From contig NZ_JBHSGB010000017.1 in the NCBI RefSeq assembly GCF_042654345.1, forward strand, positions 62,001 through 126,000: a DNA stretch of 64,000 bases, written 5' to 3'. The DNA is from Pararheinheimera marina. Its GTDB lineage: Bacteria; Pseudomonadota; Gammaproteobacteria; Enterobacterales; Alteromonadaceae. Within the stretch, counting starts at the first letter, position 1. Every line of letters starts with the position of its first letter. The translations under genes and the position numbers were made by a program. The notes below the pieces were generated by a model that had not been told where the DNA came from, searched no databases, and worked only from the letters and a program-made list of their open reading frames with translations. Below, piece after piece: positions 26,244 through 36,238 of the stretch.

Positions 26244-27056
26244 TTACCAGCTAACCCAACCGAAGTACCAGGTGGCTAAAATCACGCCACCGAACGCAAT
26301 ACGGTACCAGGCAAAGACTTCATAGCTGTGGTTGGAGACAAAACGCACAAAGGTCCGCACGGCCACCAGAGCCGACAGGAAGGCAGTGACAAAACCAACA
26401 GCAAACATCGGTAAGTCATCGGTCGACAGCAAGTCGCGGTGCTTGAAAATATCGTAGAAAGTGGCTGCGACCATGGTTGGCACCGCCAGGAAAAACGAAA
26501 ACTCGGCCGCCACTTTACGGTCGAAGCCAAAAAACAGCCCGCCAATAATGGTAGCGCCTGAGCGGGATGTGCCTGGGATCATCGAAATCACCTGAGCACA
26601 GCCCACTTTTAGCGCGTCTTTCCAGCTGATGTCGTCGACGTCATGAATACGAACCTGATGCTCCCGGCGCTCGGCATAGAGGATCACCAGCCCCCCCAAC
26701 ACCAGCATGGTCGCTACGGTAATAGGGTTAAACAGGTACTCTTTAATTTTGCTGATAAACAACAGGCCAATCACAGCGGCCGGCAAAAAGGCGACAAAGA
26801 GGTTTAACACGAAATTCTGCGCTTTGCGGTCATGGGTCAGACCGGTCAGCACCGAAGTAAAACGCTGACGGTATTCAAACACAACCGCCAGAATAGCGCC
26901 CAGCTGAATGGCGATTTCAAACACCCGTCCATCGTTATGAAAACCAATTAAATCACCAACGACAATTAAATGTCCTGTGCTGGACACAGGCAAAAACTCC
27001 GTCAGTCCTTCGACCAAGCCTAAAATAAAGGCCTTAATTAACAACCAGATATCCAT
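26244..27056 (-). CDS. uppP: Undecaprenyl-diphosphate phosphatase UppP (BacA)
   Basis: This 270-residue polytopic phosphatase recycles undecaprenyl diphosphate to the monophosphate used by WecA and peptidoglycan synthesis. Both family motifs are intact: LVEGLTEFLPVSSTGHL near residue 15 and PGTSRSGATIIGG near 160. Length matches E. coli UppP (273). Its place beside the glycan operons fits carrier recycling, although uppP is usually an independent housekeeping gene. Confidence 0.96.
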   Translation of the reverse strand: MDIWLLIKAFILGLVEGLTEFLPVSSTGHLIVVGDLIGFHNDGRVFEIAIQLGAILAVVFEYRQRFTSVLTGLTHDRKAQNFVLNLFVAFLPAAVIGLLFISKIKEYLFNPITVATMLVLGGLVILYAERREHQVRIHDVDDISWKDALKVGCAQVISMIPGTSRSGATIIGGLFFGFDRKVAAEFSFFLAVPTMVAATFYDIFKHRDLLSTDDLPMFAVGFVTAFLSALVAVRTFVRFVSNHSYEVFAWYRIAFGGVILATWYFGWVSW

Positions 27057-27148
27057 TCAACTACCCTTTTATTTATGGTTTATGCGCATCAGCCAACTAT
27101 TATCCGGCGACACTGCGGTTTTGCAAGCACAAAGACTCCAGCCCTGAG

Positions 27149-29086
27149 TTAAAGTTCCAGCCGCAATGCACCTGCCCTGCTGGTTTTTGCGCTGACCGCC
27201 TGCAGCAGCAAGGCCGGTTGCGGGCACACCAGACTAAATTGCCGTGCTGCGCGGGTAATGGCGGTGTAGACCAGCTCGCGGGTCAATACCGCAGACGGCT
27301 CAGCCGGCAGTAACAGTACCGCATGGTCAAACTCCGACCCCTGCGACTTATGCACAGTGATGGCATAGGCCGTTTCATGGGCGGGTAACCGCCCCGGCAA
27401 CACCCAGCGGATGGCTTGCCCAGGTTCCGTTGAGGCAAAAGCCACCGCCAGCACCGACTTGCCCTGCCAGTCGCGCCGCAGACAAATGCCCACATCGCCG
27501 TTCATCAGGCCAAGCCCATAATCGTTTTGGCTGACGAGCACAGGCCGGCCTGGATACCACTGGGTATGCGCATCCACCAGCCCTTTGGCCTGTAACCACT
27601 GCTCCACCTGCTGATTCACCTGCTGCACGCCAAATTCGCCCTGCCGCACAGCACAGAGCAACTGAAAACGGCCGAACGCCGCAAGCACTTCCTGTGCCCA
27701 TTGGTCCTCGTCGGCCCACGGACTGTCTGCTCTCACTTGTTGCCGTACCAGCTGTAAATAACCACTGAAGCCGGATTGGCCCTGACCGTCGGCCTGGCCG
27801 CTCAGCACCAGCTGACGCAGACTTAACTGGGACGGCTGCAACAACACCTGCAAGTCGACTTTCGGCTGGCGGCACAGCGCCTGCACCTGAATCAGATCGC
27901 CCTGATTGACCGCCTGAGCCAGCGCAAAAATGCCGCTGTCGGCCGAAAAGCGGTAACTTTGGCGCAACATAGCAATTTGCTGATCCAGCGCTTGTGGCAC
28001 CGCCGCTTCCAGTTCAGCGGGTAACGGCGCGTCACCCAAAGCGCTTAGCCACTGCATGGTCGCGTTGCTGTAACGCCCTTCTGCTGCGAAGGCACACAAA
28101 GACCCCAACAAAGCGCCGGCTTCCACCGAAGCCAGTTGGTCTTTGTCTCCCAACAACACCAGCCGGGCCTTGGCCGGTAAGGCACTCAATAAAGCACTGA
28201 ATAACTCCACATCCAGCATGGAGGCTTCATCCAGCACCAGTAAATCCAGCGCCAATGGCTGCTGCGCATTGTGATAAAAGCTTTTGCTATGAGAGCGGGC
28301 GCCAAGCAGTTTATGTACTGTCGACACTTGCGTCGGCACCACAGACTCAATTTCTGGCTCCAGTGCTAACGATGCCAGCGCTTTTTGAATTGAACTACGC
28401 AGCCGCACAGCGGCTTTGCCGGTGGGCGCAGCCAGCACCAGACGCAGCGGAGGCTGTTGCTGTTGGCGCTGCCATTGCTGCAGCAGCGCCAGCAATTTCA
28501 CGACTGTGGTGGTTTTACCTGTACCTGGCCCACCAGTGATCACACTGAACTGGCTGCTGGCGCTTAAGGCACAGGCCAAACGCTGCCAGTCCGCTTCCGC
28601 GCTCTTAGCAAAAAGCCCATCTAACAAGGCCTTTAATGCAGGCACACTCATCTGGCTGCGCAGCCATTGGCTCTGCGTGGAGCCTTGTTGCAGATAGGCC
28701 TGAATTTGCTGCTGGCAGCTGTAATAACGACGAAAATACAAGGCGCCATTGGCATACACCAGTGGCCGTTCATCCAGTTGCGCCGGCGAAATAAGCACCT
28801 GCGCCTCCGCCAGCCTGACGGCCCAGTCCGGCAGCGCCAGGCCGGCCCGTAACAAATAGGCTTCGGCGTCTTGCTGTTCCAGACACAAGTGGCCTTCTGA
28901 ACTGGCTTTGCTGGTTTCTCCGGCCAGCAGCAACCAGAGTGCGGATAAGCCCGGGCATTGCTGCTGAAAAAACCGCACCAGCGCTTTGTCGATGGCGCGC
29001 CAACGGCTGCCCGTCAGCTCCAGTTGCAACTGAGCCTGATAGCTTGGTTCCAAAGTTTGCATGGTCCTGTCCAATTGCGACTCCAT
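27149..29086 (-). CDS. recD: RecBCD exonuclease V alpha subunit RecD
   Basis: This subunit of about 645 residues is the 5'-to-3' helicase of RecBCD. Walker A TGGPGTGKTTT is near residue 180 of the chosen product, with Walker B LLVLDEASMLDVE after it, QSYRF further on and the C-terminal AYAITVHKSQGSEFD motif VI region. I chose the ATG at 29086, whose A is also the last base of the recB stop codon (TGATG). The frame stays open back to 29290, but that stretch lies inside recB. E. coli RecD has 608 residues. Confidence 0.94.
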   Translation of the reverse strand: MESQLDRTMQTLEPSYQAQLQLELTGSRWRAIDKALVRFFQQQCPGLSALWLLLAGETSKASSEGHLCLEQQDAEAYLLRAGLALPDWAVRLAEAQVLISPAQLDERPLVYANGALYFRRYYSCQQQIQAYLQQGSTQSQWLRSQMSVPALKALLDGLFAKSAEADWQRLACALSASSQFSVITGGPGTGKTTTVVKLLALLQQWQRQQQQPPLRLVLAAPTGKAAVRLRSSIQKALASLALEPEIESVVPTQVSTVHKLLGARSHSKSFYHNAQQPLALDLLVLDEASMLDVELFSALLSALPAKARLVLLGDKDQLASVEAGALLGSLCAFAAEGRYSNATMQWLSALGDAPLPAELEAAVPQALDQQIAMLRQSYRFSADSGIFALAQAVNQGDLIQVQALCRQPKVDLQVLLQPSQLSLRQLVLSGQADGQGQSGFSGYLQLVRQQVRADSPWADEDQWAQEVLAAFGRFQLLCAVRQGEFGVQQVNQQVEQWLQAKGLVDAHTQWYPGRPVLVSQNDYGLGLMNGDVGICLRRDWQGKSVLAVAFASTEPGQAIRWVLPGRLPAHETAYAITVHKSQGSEFDHAVLLLPAEPSAVLTRELVYTAITRAARQFSLVCPQPALLLQAVSAKTSRAGALRLEL

Positions 29087-32000
29087 CAATGGCCTGTGTT
29101 TCGCTGACCGGACAGCAAGGCGTCCAGCTGCAGCAGCACATCCAGTGGAATATCCACCGTCAATACCCCGGCACCGGCGAGTTGAGCTCCCCGAATAAAC
29201 CAATACAGCGCCGGGCCCAGGTGCTGCGCCGGCTGATAGCCAGGCAAGCGGCTTTTCAGTAAACGATGCAGCGCCAGCTGATACAGACAAGCCTGCACGT
29301 CATATCTGTGTTGTAAAAACTGCTGGCTTAGCTGGCCCTGGTCGTACTGGCCACTGGCATCAAAATTCGATTTATAGTCCAGCACCTGATAACGGCCCTG
29401 CTGCACCAGGGTCAGATCGATAAAACCCTTGAGCATGCCACCCAGCACCAACTCACTGAGTGCAGGCCTTGGCTGCTGGGGCAAAATCGCAGCGCTGATC
29501 AGCTGATCCAGCGCCTTCACCGGCACTTGCTGCACCGGCAGATAAAACTCCAGCTCGGCCTGGTACTGGCCTGGGCTCAGCATGACCAGGCTCTGCCCTT
29601 GCAAGGCAGGGGCGCGCAGTAAATCCAGCAACCAGTCCAGCACAGGTGCCAGCAGTTGTTGTTTGGAACCAGCCTCATCCTGCCAGCTGGCCTGCCAGCG
29701 TTCGTCCGGCAGCGGCTGCATTAACTGGTAGCGTTGTGCCAGTTGCGACAGTGGCTCCAGCCACAAATCCGGTTTAGCAAGCGCCTGAGCAAAACCTTGT
29801 CCGGCCGCCCATTCCAGCGCGTCATGTAAAAAACTGCCGGCCTTGCTGCCTTTGCTGAATTGCTGAGAGAAACGCTCTGGCTGCACTGCAGCTACAGGCG
29901 AGTCCGATTCCATGGCCGCAGCTGCGCCCGCGCCTTGCTGTTCCACCGAGAGTTCAGCGTAAAGCTCTGCCGCTTTAGTTTGTTCATCGTGTTTGCTTAA
30001 CAGAGCACTGTAACTGGCCATCCACCACAGCTCGCGCACCGGTCGCTGCATCTGCCGATACGCCTGCTGGTCGCTCAAAGGCTCTGCCAGCTGAACCTGG
30101 CTTTGCTGGCCAGCCAGGAATTCCGCCTGCACTATGGCTTGATGCGCCAACCAGGGACTGAACTGCTCCGCCAGCGCCTGAGGGCTTAAACGGGCATCCT
30201 CTGACAGCAGATAGCCAATGGCACTGGCGTCTTTTTGCGCCGCCAGACCAAGCCAGCAATAATGCCGGGCCCTGGTCAGCGCCACATAGAGTTTTCGCAT
30301 TTCTTCGGCCAGCCGCTCCCGCTCGGCCAGCGCCAGCTCGTCGTCAGAAGCGTCCAGCCGCACCACCAGTTCGGCGGCACTCGGGTGGTAACTGATCGGG
30401 CCTTTGTTGGCATCCAGCGTGCGGCTGGCTGCAATAAAAGGCAAAAACACCAAGGGGTATTCCAGACCTTTGGATTTGTGAATAGTGACAATACGGATCA
30501 GCTGCTCATCGCTTTCCAGTCGCAGCTTTTGCTCATCGGCACTGCTTTGGCCGGTGCCGGCCAGATGCTCCGCCAGATAACGCACCAGACCAGCCATACC
30601 TTCCTGCTCAGCAGATTTTTGCTGCAGCAGTTCCGCCAGATGCAGCAAATCGGTCAGCAGCCGTTCGCCGTCCGGCAATTGCTGTAAAAACTCCGCAACC
30701 GCAAAGTCCTGCATCAGCTGCCACAACATCACCAACACGCCCTGACCGGCCCAGCGTTGATGATAACTGTCAAACTGCAGCCGCAATTGCTCCCAGCCGA
30801 GCTCGTCGTCGAGCAGTGTCGCCAGCTCAGCGTAAGAGCGCTGCAGACTCCAGCTACCAAGCGCACTGCGGAGCAAAGACTCCCGCTCCGGCTCGGCACA
30901 AGCACGCAACCAGAGCAGTACATCCTGCGCCAGCGGGCTGTCAAACACTGTGCCCTTATCGGATAAATAGACCGCAGGTAAGCCACGTTGACGCAGCGCC
31001 TGCTTCACCTGCCGCGCTTCTTGCTGGTTATTGACCAGAACCGCAATGTCATTGCTTTGCAGCGCGGTAAACTGCGCCACGCCATTCTGATCAGGTTGCC
31101 AGAAACCACAACGCTGCTGCTGCGTCTGGTTCAGACAAAGCGCAATTTGTTCGGCACAGGCCTGGGCCATCTGCGCCAGATACTCCGCTTTGGCCAGCGG
31201 TTTGTCCAGAGCTGTCGGGTACAGGCAGAGCGCAAGCGCGGCGGCAGGTTCGCCATCCAGATAAAACTGTTCTTTGCGCCCGGCCGCAGAGACGGCCTGG
31301 TAATTCAGCAACTGCTTTTCGGCCAGCACAAAGGTGCCCAGTGGCCGCTGTTCGGCACTGGTAAAGACAAAATTCAGCGCATCAATCAGCGCAGGTGTGG
31401 AGCGGTAATTCACCATCAGCTGGTAATGCCGGCCAAGGGTGGCCTGCTTGGCCTGCAGGTAACTGTAGATATCCGCGCCCCGAAAGGCATAGATCGCTTG
31501 TTTCGGGTCGCCAATCAGCACCACAGCACAGTCCTGCCGGTTGTCTTCCAGCCGGTAAATGGCGTCGAACAACTGATACTGCACCGGGTCCGTGTCCTGG
31601 AATTCGTCAATCAGCGCCACCGGGTAACGCTGACGCAGCCGCTGCGCCAGGCTGCTTTCTGTCCCAGTCAACGCCTGCTGCAACCGGGTTAATAAGGCAT
31701 CAAAGCCCAGTTCGCTGCGCTGCTGCAGCTGCGCGGAAAACCGTGCAGAGAACCACCAGGCGGCATGCAGCAGCAAAGCGCGCCGCGGCTGTGGCAAGGC
31801 CGCCAGCTGAGCGGGCAACTGGCGCATCGCGTCAAACGCCGGGTGCTGCGGGGCCGGGCCTTTAAACACCTCGGCCAATCCTTCCGGCGTCAGCCGGGTA
31901 AAGCCGGTCTGTAAATCCAGCTGCTCGGCCACAGGGTCCTGCGCCCAGGCGCGTAATTTATCCAGCCAGCCCCGCAGGTAGTTTTCCCTCAGTTTACGCC

Positions 32001-32754
32001 CGTCCACCGCCTTGGCGGCAATGGCCTGCAGCAGCAGCTGTTCAATCTCGTCAGCCCAATCAAGCCAGGGAGCTTTGAGCGCTGTTAGCAGCTGCTGTTT
32101 CTGCTGCTGCACCGCCTGCAGGGATTCAGCCGGAGCTGCGGGTTGTTCAAAATGCGCCAGATGGGGCCAGATTGGCCGTACTGCCGACAGCAGTTGCTCC
32201 GGCTGCTGCCAGAGCTCCAGCACCTGCGATAACTGCGTCTCAGGCAAGGGGTAATACCAGCAGCGCCAGTAATCCCGCATCACTTGCTGCTGCAGCGGGT
32301 CGGTGTCGGTCACCAGCTGCAGTTGCTGCACCTGACCAGTCGGCAAGGCAAATTCCGCCAGCACCCGGTTGCACCAGCCATGAATGGTGGAAATAGCTGC
32401 TTCATCCAGATACTGCACGGCCAGCTCCAGCCGGTAGGCACAGAGCGGCCACTGGGCTGGCGGGTAGCTGGCCCGCAGTTCAGTCAACACCGGATCGGCC
32501 TGCTCGCTCAGTTGCCGGAAGTAACGGGCAGCATCAGCCAGACGCTGCGCGATCCGTTCAGTCAGTTCCCGCGTCGCAGCATCGGTGAAAGTAACCACCA
32601 GAATATCCGGCGGTAGTAAAGGTTCGGACCGGCCATGTCCCAGCACCAGTCGCAGGTACAAAGCAGCAATGGTGAAGGTCTTTCCGGTCCCGGCGCTGGC
32701 TTCAATCAGCTGGCTGCCCTGCAGCGGGAATTGGGCAATATTCAATGGCAACAT
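29086..32754 (-). CDS. recB: RecBCD exonuclease V beta subunit RecB
   Basis: This 1222-residue subunit is the 3'-to-5' helicase and nuclease of RecBCD. Walker A IEASAGTGKTFTIAALYLRL is at residues 17-36. UvrD-like motifs include DEFQDTDPVQYQLFDAIY, GDPKQAIYAFRGADIYSY and VTIHKSKGLEYPLVFLPF. The C-terminal RecB nuclease domain retains LKGFIDLTL and the catalytic VLDYKSN (Asp and Lys near residue 1115). It starts on the A of the recC stop (TGATG), so translation is coupled. Length is slightly above the 1180 residues of E. coli RecB. Confidence 0.96.
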   Translation of the reverse strand: MLPLNIAQFPLQGSQLIEASAGTGKTFTIAALYLRLVLGHGRSEPLLPPDILVVTFTDAATRELTERIAQRLADAARYFRQLSEQADPVLTELRASYPPAQWPLCAYRLELAVQYLDEAAISTIHGWCNRVLAEFALPTGQVQQLQLVTDTDPLQQQVMRDYWRCWYYPLPETQLSQVLELWQQPEQLLSAVRPIWPHLAHFEQPAAPAESLQAVQQQKQQLLTALKAPWLDWADEIEQLLLQAIAAKAVDGRKLRENYLRGWLDKLRAWAQDPVAEQLDLQTGFTRLTPEGLAEVFKGPAPQHPAFDAMRQLPAQLAALPQPRRALLLHAAWWFSARFSAQLQQRSELGFDALLTRLQQALTGTESSLAQRLRQRYPVALIDEFQDTDPVQYQLFDAIYRLEDNRQDCAVVLIGDPKQAIYAFRGADIYSYLQAKQATLGRHYQLMVNYRSTPALIDALNFVFTSAEQRPLGTFVLAEKQLLNYQAVSAAGRKEQFYLDGEPAAALALCLYPTALDKPLAKAEYLAQMAQACAEQIALCLNQTQQQRCGFWQPDQNGVAQFTALQSNDIAVLVNNQQEARQVKQALRQRGLPAVYLSDKGTVFDSPLAQDVLLWLRACAEPERESLLRSALGSWSLQRSYAELATLLDDELGWEQLRLQFDSYHQRWAGQGVLVMLWQLMQDFAVAEFLQQLPDGERLLTDLLHLAELLQQKSAEQEGMAGLVRYLAEHLAGTGQSSADEQKLRLESDEQLIRIVTIHKSKGLEYPLVFLPFIAASRTLDANKGPISYHPSAAELVVRLDASDDELALAERERLAEEMRKLYVALTRARHYCWLGLAAQKDASAIGYLLSEDARLSPQALAEQFSPWLAHQAIVQAEFLAGQQSQVQLAEPLSDQQAYRQMQRPVRELWWMASYSALLSKHDEQTKAAELYAELSVEQQGAGAAAAMESDSPVAAVQPERFSQQFSKGSKAGSFLHDALEWAAGQGFAQALAKPDLWLEPLSQLAQRYQLMQPLPDERWQASWQDEAGSKQQLLAPVLDWLLDLLRAPALQGQSLVMLSPGQYQAELEFYLPVQQVPVKALDQLISAAILPQQPRPALSELVLGGMLKGFIDLTLVQQGRYQVLDYKSNFDASGQYDQGQLSQQFLQHRYDVQACLYQLALHRLLKSRLPGYQPAQHLGPALYWFIRGAQLAGAGVLTVDIPLDVLLQLDALLSGQRNTGH

Positions 32755-35700
32755 CAGGCAGTCTCCCCTTTCCCTAACGACAGCAAGGGGCGGTACAAGG
32801 ATTCGGCCAGGCCCAGCAGCTGGCCTTGCTGCCAGAGGCTGTCAAAGTCTGGCCAGGCACGCTGTAAATAGCGATCATACTGCAGCACCCCGGCATTAAA
32901 ACCGTCGCCATGGTAGAGCGTGCTTAACTTTTGCAGTGCTGCTTCGGTCAGTGGTGAGGCTTTGTCCTGCTGCTTCAGTGCTTCCAGCCCCAGTTTCAGC
33001 TCCAGCGCCAACGGCATGCACAGGCCCTGCCGTAACCTATGCAGCAGTGCCCTGAGTTGTTGCTCTGCCTGTTGCTGCGGGTAAGGCGGCAGGCATAATT
33101 CCCCCTGCCGTGATAACAGATACAGGCTGCACTGCAGGCCTGAAGCCGAACAAAGCAGTTGCGTCAGGTAACCAGGAATAGCAGCTCGCACATTGAGCTC
33201 CGCTTTGGCATAAAGACCGACCGGTACCAGTTGCCACAGCGCCAGCCCTGTAGCGCCCCGGCGCAGACCGGACAATAGATGCCGCACACTGGCATCCGGG
33301 CTTTGAAAAGCCAGCTCGCACAGGTCCTGCGGCTCTGGGTACAGGCCGCAGAGCTCCTCTAAACGAGCAGCCAGCTCAGCCAGGCCCTGGCTTAAATCCT
33401 GCTGCGCCAACGCAGCGGCCGCGCCTATACCAAGCAACCCCTGCCGGCGGAATTTGTCCAGGCAATGGTGGCAAGCCTGTTGCCAGTCCTGTTGCTGTTC
33501 GATGCTGCTGCGCAGCTCCGCCAGCAATTGCTGCTGCAGCTGATAGCGCTGCAGTGGCTGCAACACAAAATCTTCATCATCCAGACTGGCCAGATGCTCA
33601 ATCTCCAGATCCAGTTTCAGCCGCTGACGGAAAAAGAACTTCACCGGGGCACGCAAAAAATCACTGAGCTGTGACAGCCCCCACTCGGCCGGCTCTGGCA
33701 ACGACAAAGCCTCAGGCGGCGCCGCCTGAGTCGTGCCCGCTTGATGCAAACTCTGCCATTCATGGCGGTAACTGAACAGGCCACTGTCAGGCTGCAGGTA
33801 ACGACGGCTGTAACTGTGCAGCGGATGTTCAAAGGTAATGCTGTGCAGCAGCCCCTGTTGAGCCGGGTTTTCAGCAGCCGCCAGCTGCCAGCCATTTTGC
33901 AGGTGGTCACGCAGCTGCATCACCAGCACGGAGGGCGGTTTGCTGGCATTATCCAGCACATTCTGCCCCACCCAGCTGATATAGAGCTGACTACGCGCCG
34001 ACAGCAGCGCTTCGAGCAATAGATAACGGTCGTCGTCGCGACGGGAGCGGTCACCGGCCCGATAATCTCGCGCCAGTAAATCAAAGTCTGAACGAGGCTG
34101 CCGCCTTGGGTAATCGCCGTCGTTCATACCAAGCAGCGCAATGCATTCAAATGGAATGGCCCGCATCGGCAACAAAGTGGCGAAATTGACCCGACCAGTG
34201 ATAAAACGTTGCTGTAAACCTGGACCTTGCAGTTCATCCAGCCAGGCCTGCCGCGCCACCTGTAACGGCAACTCCACCTCACATTGGGCTAATTCGGCGC
34301 TTTGCTGCCACTGCAGCAGCCCTTGCTGCAGCTGCTGCAGCTCCTGCTCGGTGTCCAGGTCGGTCGGGCTGAAAAATTGCTGCAATAAGGCGGTAAATAC
34401 CTGCACCCACTGCGCCACTGTGCGTGTTTGATGTAACTGCTGCCAGCAGTGTTCCAGTGCGTCAAAGAGTTCAAACACAGGGCCAAGCTCTGCCGCCTCC
34501 AGCCCGGCACTGTCGGTAAAGGGCATAATGCCCTGCCAGCTGTCGCCATTACTGACGTAACCAAGCAACATGCGCTTTAAGCCATACCACCAGCTGTGCT
34601 CGGCAAAACTGGGCGAGAGCCCAAGTTCTGCTCTGTGGTGTTCGTTCAAGCCCCAGCGCACACCGGCCTGCTCCAGCCAGACTTTCAGCGTTGGCAGGCT
34701 AGCGGCAGACAAACCAAAACGTTGCTGCACCGTGGATAAATCCAACACGTCAAACACCGAACTGGCACTAAGCCGTTGCTGCTCCGGATACAACAGCAAT
34801 TGCAATGCCTGACGCAGCGGCTGCTGTGCCGCACCGGCCTGATCCGAAATACTAAACGGAATGAAACGGCTGTCCGACGCTGGGATCCGGCCAAACACCG
34901 CCTGGATAAAAGGCGCATACACCTGAATATCCGGCACCATCACCATCACATCCCGCGGTTTAAGCTGCGGGTTTTGTGCAAACCGCTGCAATAACTGATC
35001 ATGCAGAATTTCGACTTCGCGCAGCGCACTGTGCGCCGAATGAAACTCAATGGCCCTGGCCTGTTGCCGCGACAACGCTGGCCACTGCGCCTGGGTTTCC
35101 TGTGGCGAACGTAAATTCAGAATGTCACTTTGCAGCTGACCCAATAAATGGCCGACATCCGGCTCAACAAATAAGTCGACCCGCTGCTGGTTGAATAAAT
35201 GACGGTGCGCAGCGGTTTCATCAAACTGGTCCAGCAACCGGATATAGTCCCGGCCTTGTTTGCCCCAACTGGCCAGCAACGGCTGGGTTTGCATGGCCCC
35301 CAGCTCCGCCGGTAAAGCGGCGAAATCCAGTTTCTGCTGCTGACGATGACGGGCCACCCGCACCTGGTCTTTTTCAGCAATGGCGTCCGCCCAGTACAGC
35401 TGACAGGGGTTCAGTACCGCCAGCAATACCTGACAATAAGGGGCAATGGCGGCCAGCAGTTCCAGACTTTGTTGTGGCAAGGAGGAAATACCAAACACAA
35501 TGACCCGGCGCGGTAAAAAGGCCGGTCGCTGCGTCCATTGTCGGGCCCGTTGCAAAAACTGCTGATGGAGCACGGCCCTGCTGTGCTGTTGCTCTTGCGC
35601 TGGCAGGGTTTTCATTAACTGCTGCCAAAGACTGGCTTGCCATAACTCGCTGTCCGGCATGGCTTTGACACTGCCGTCCAGTTGACGCAGCACCGCATTG

Positions 35701-36203
35701 CCCTCTGCCCAGTCGTTCAGCCAATCCGCTCGGTACACCTGGTACTGGTCAAATAAGTCGGCCAGCGTATGGCTTAAGCCCGCCAGCACTTGAGGGTCTT
35801 GCCAGTTCAGCTGGCTGAGCTCGCCTAACGGCAGCTGCGCCAATAACTGCGGCAGCAACTGGTACAAACGCCAGCGCAACGCGCCTTTATCAAAGACAGA
35901 TTGCTGGCTAAGGGCAAACTCGGGTAAGGCCTGTTGGTACATCTGCCAGACAAAACGGCCAGGTAACTGCATCTGCACAGCGGCGGCAATACCCAGCCCG
36001 CCGCCCAGCTCGTCAGAATCCGGCTCGGCAGCCAGCGCTAATTTCAGCCATTGTGCGATGCCATTGCTTTGCACCAGCACCTGCTCCAGCTCCAGCGGCT
36101 GCAGCGGATAAGCCCGGCAAAACTGCACCACCAGAGCACGAAGTTGCTCCAGTTGATTGGAATGCACCACCAGAAAACCAGGTTCAATAGAAGGGAATGA
36201 CAT
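32754..36203 (-). CDS. recC: RecBCD exonuclease V gamma subunit RecC
   Basis: This protein of about 1149 residues is RecC, the subunit that splits the strands and recognises Chi. It is seen from FLVVHSNQLEQLRALVV, ILVQSNGIAQWLKLALA, MVMVPDIQVYAPFIQAVFG, and a C-terminal LSDFLRAPVKFFFRQRLKL. RecC keeps the helicase and nuclease folds but has lost their catalytic residues in known homologues. The start is uncertain: ATG at 36203 gives MSFPSIEPGF, whereas in-frame TTG at 36221 adds six residues; neither has a strong ribosome-binding site. The ptrA protease gene that separates recC and recB in E. coli is absent. Confidence 0.94.
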   Translation of the reverse strand: MSFPSIEPGFLVVHSNQLEQLRALVVQFCRAYPLQPLELEQVLVQSNGIAQWLKLALAAEPDSDELGGGLGIAAAVQMQLPGRFVWQMYQQALPEFALSQQSVFDKGALRWRLYQLLPQLLAQLPLGELSQLNWQDPQVLAGLSHTLADLFDQYQVYRADWLNDWAEGNAVLRQLDGSVKAMPDSELWQASLWQQLMKTLPAQEQQHSRAVLHQQFLQRARQWTQRPAFLPRRVIVFGISSLPQQSLELLAAIAPYCQVLLAVLNPCQLYWADAIAEKDQVRVARHRQQQKLDFAALPAELGAMQTQPLLASWGKQGRDYIRLLDQFDETAAHRHLFNQQRVDLFVEPDVGHLLGQLQSDILNLRSPQETQAQWPALSRQQARAIEFHSAHSALREVEILHDQLLQRFAQNPQLKPRDVMVMVPDIQVYAPFIQAVFGRIPASDSRFIPFSISDQAGAAQQPLRQALQLLLYPEQQRLSASSVFDVLDLSTVQQRFGLSAASLPTLKVWLEQAGVRWGLNEHHRAELGLSPSFAEHSWWYGLKRMLLGYVSNGDSWQGIMPFTDSAGLEAAELGPVFELFDALEHCWQQLHQTRTVAQWVQVFTALLQQFFSPTDLDTEQELQQLQQGLLQWQQSAELAQCEVELPLQVARQAWLDELQGPGLQQRFITGRVNFATLLPMRAIPFECIALLGMNDGDYPRRQPRSDFDLLARDYRAGDRSRRDDDRYLLLEALLSARSQLYISWVGQNVLDNASKPPSVLVMQLRDHLQNGWQLAAAENPAQQGLLHSITFEHPLHSYSRRYLQPDSGLFSYRHEWQSLHQAGTTQAAPPEALSLPEPAEWGLSQLSDFLRAPVKFFFRQRLKLDLEIEHLASLDDEDFVLQPLQRYQLQQQLLAELRSSIEQQQDWQQACHHCLDKFRRQGLLGIGAAAALAQQDLSQGLAELAARLEELCGLYPEPQDLCELAFQSPDASVRHLLSGLRRGATGLALWQLVPVGLYAKAELNVRAAIPGYLTQLLCSASGLQCSLYLLSRQGELCLPPYPQQQAEQQLRALLHRLRQGLCMPLALELKLGLEALKQQDKASPLTEAALQKLSTLYHGDGFNAGVLQYDRYLQRAWPDFDSLWQQGQLLGLAESLYRPLLSLGKGETA

Positions 36204-36238
36204 TGTAATCACTGCAAGCAACTGTCCTTGTGTTGCCG

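Noticed and set aside
29087..29290. Longer recD product starting inside recB
   Set aside because: The extra 68 residues lie wholly in the recB reading frame and do not resemble RecD; the TGATG junction is the natural start.
30988..31692. Long open frame of about 234 residues opposite recB
   Set aside because: Antisense shadow in GC-rich coding sequence; no family features, and recB is unambiguous.
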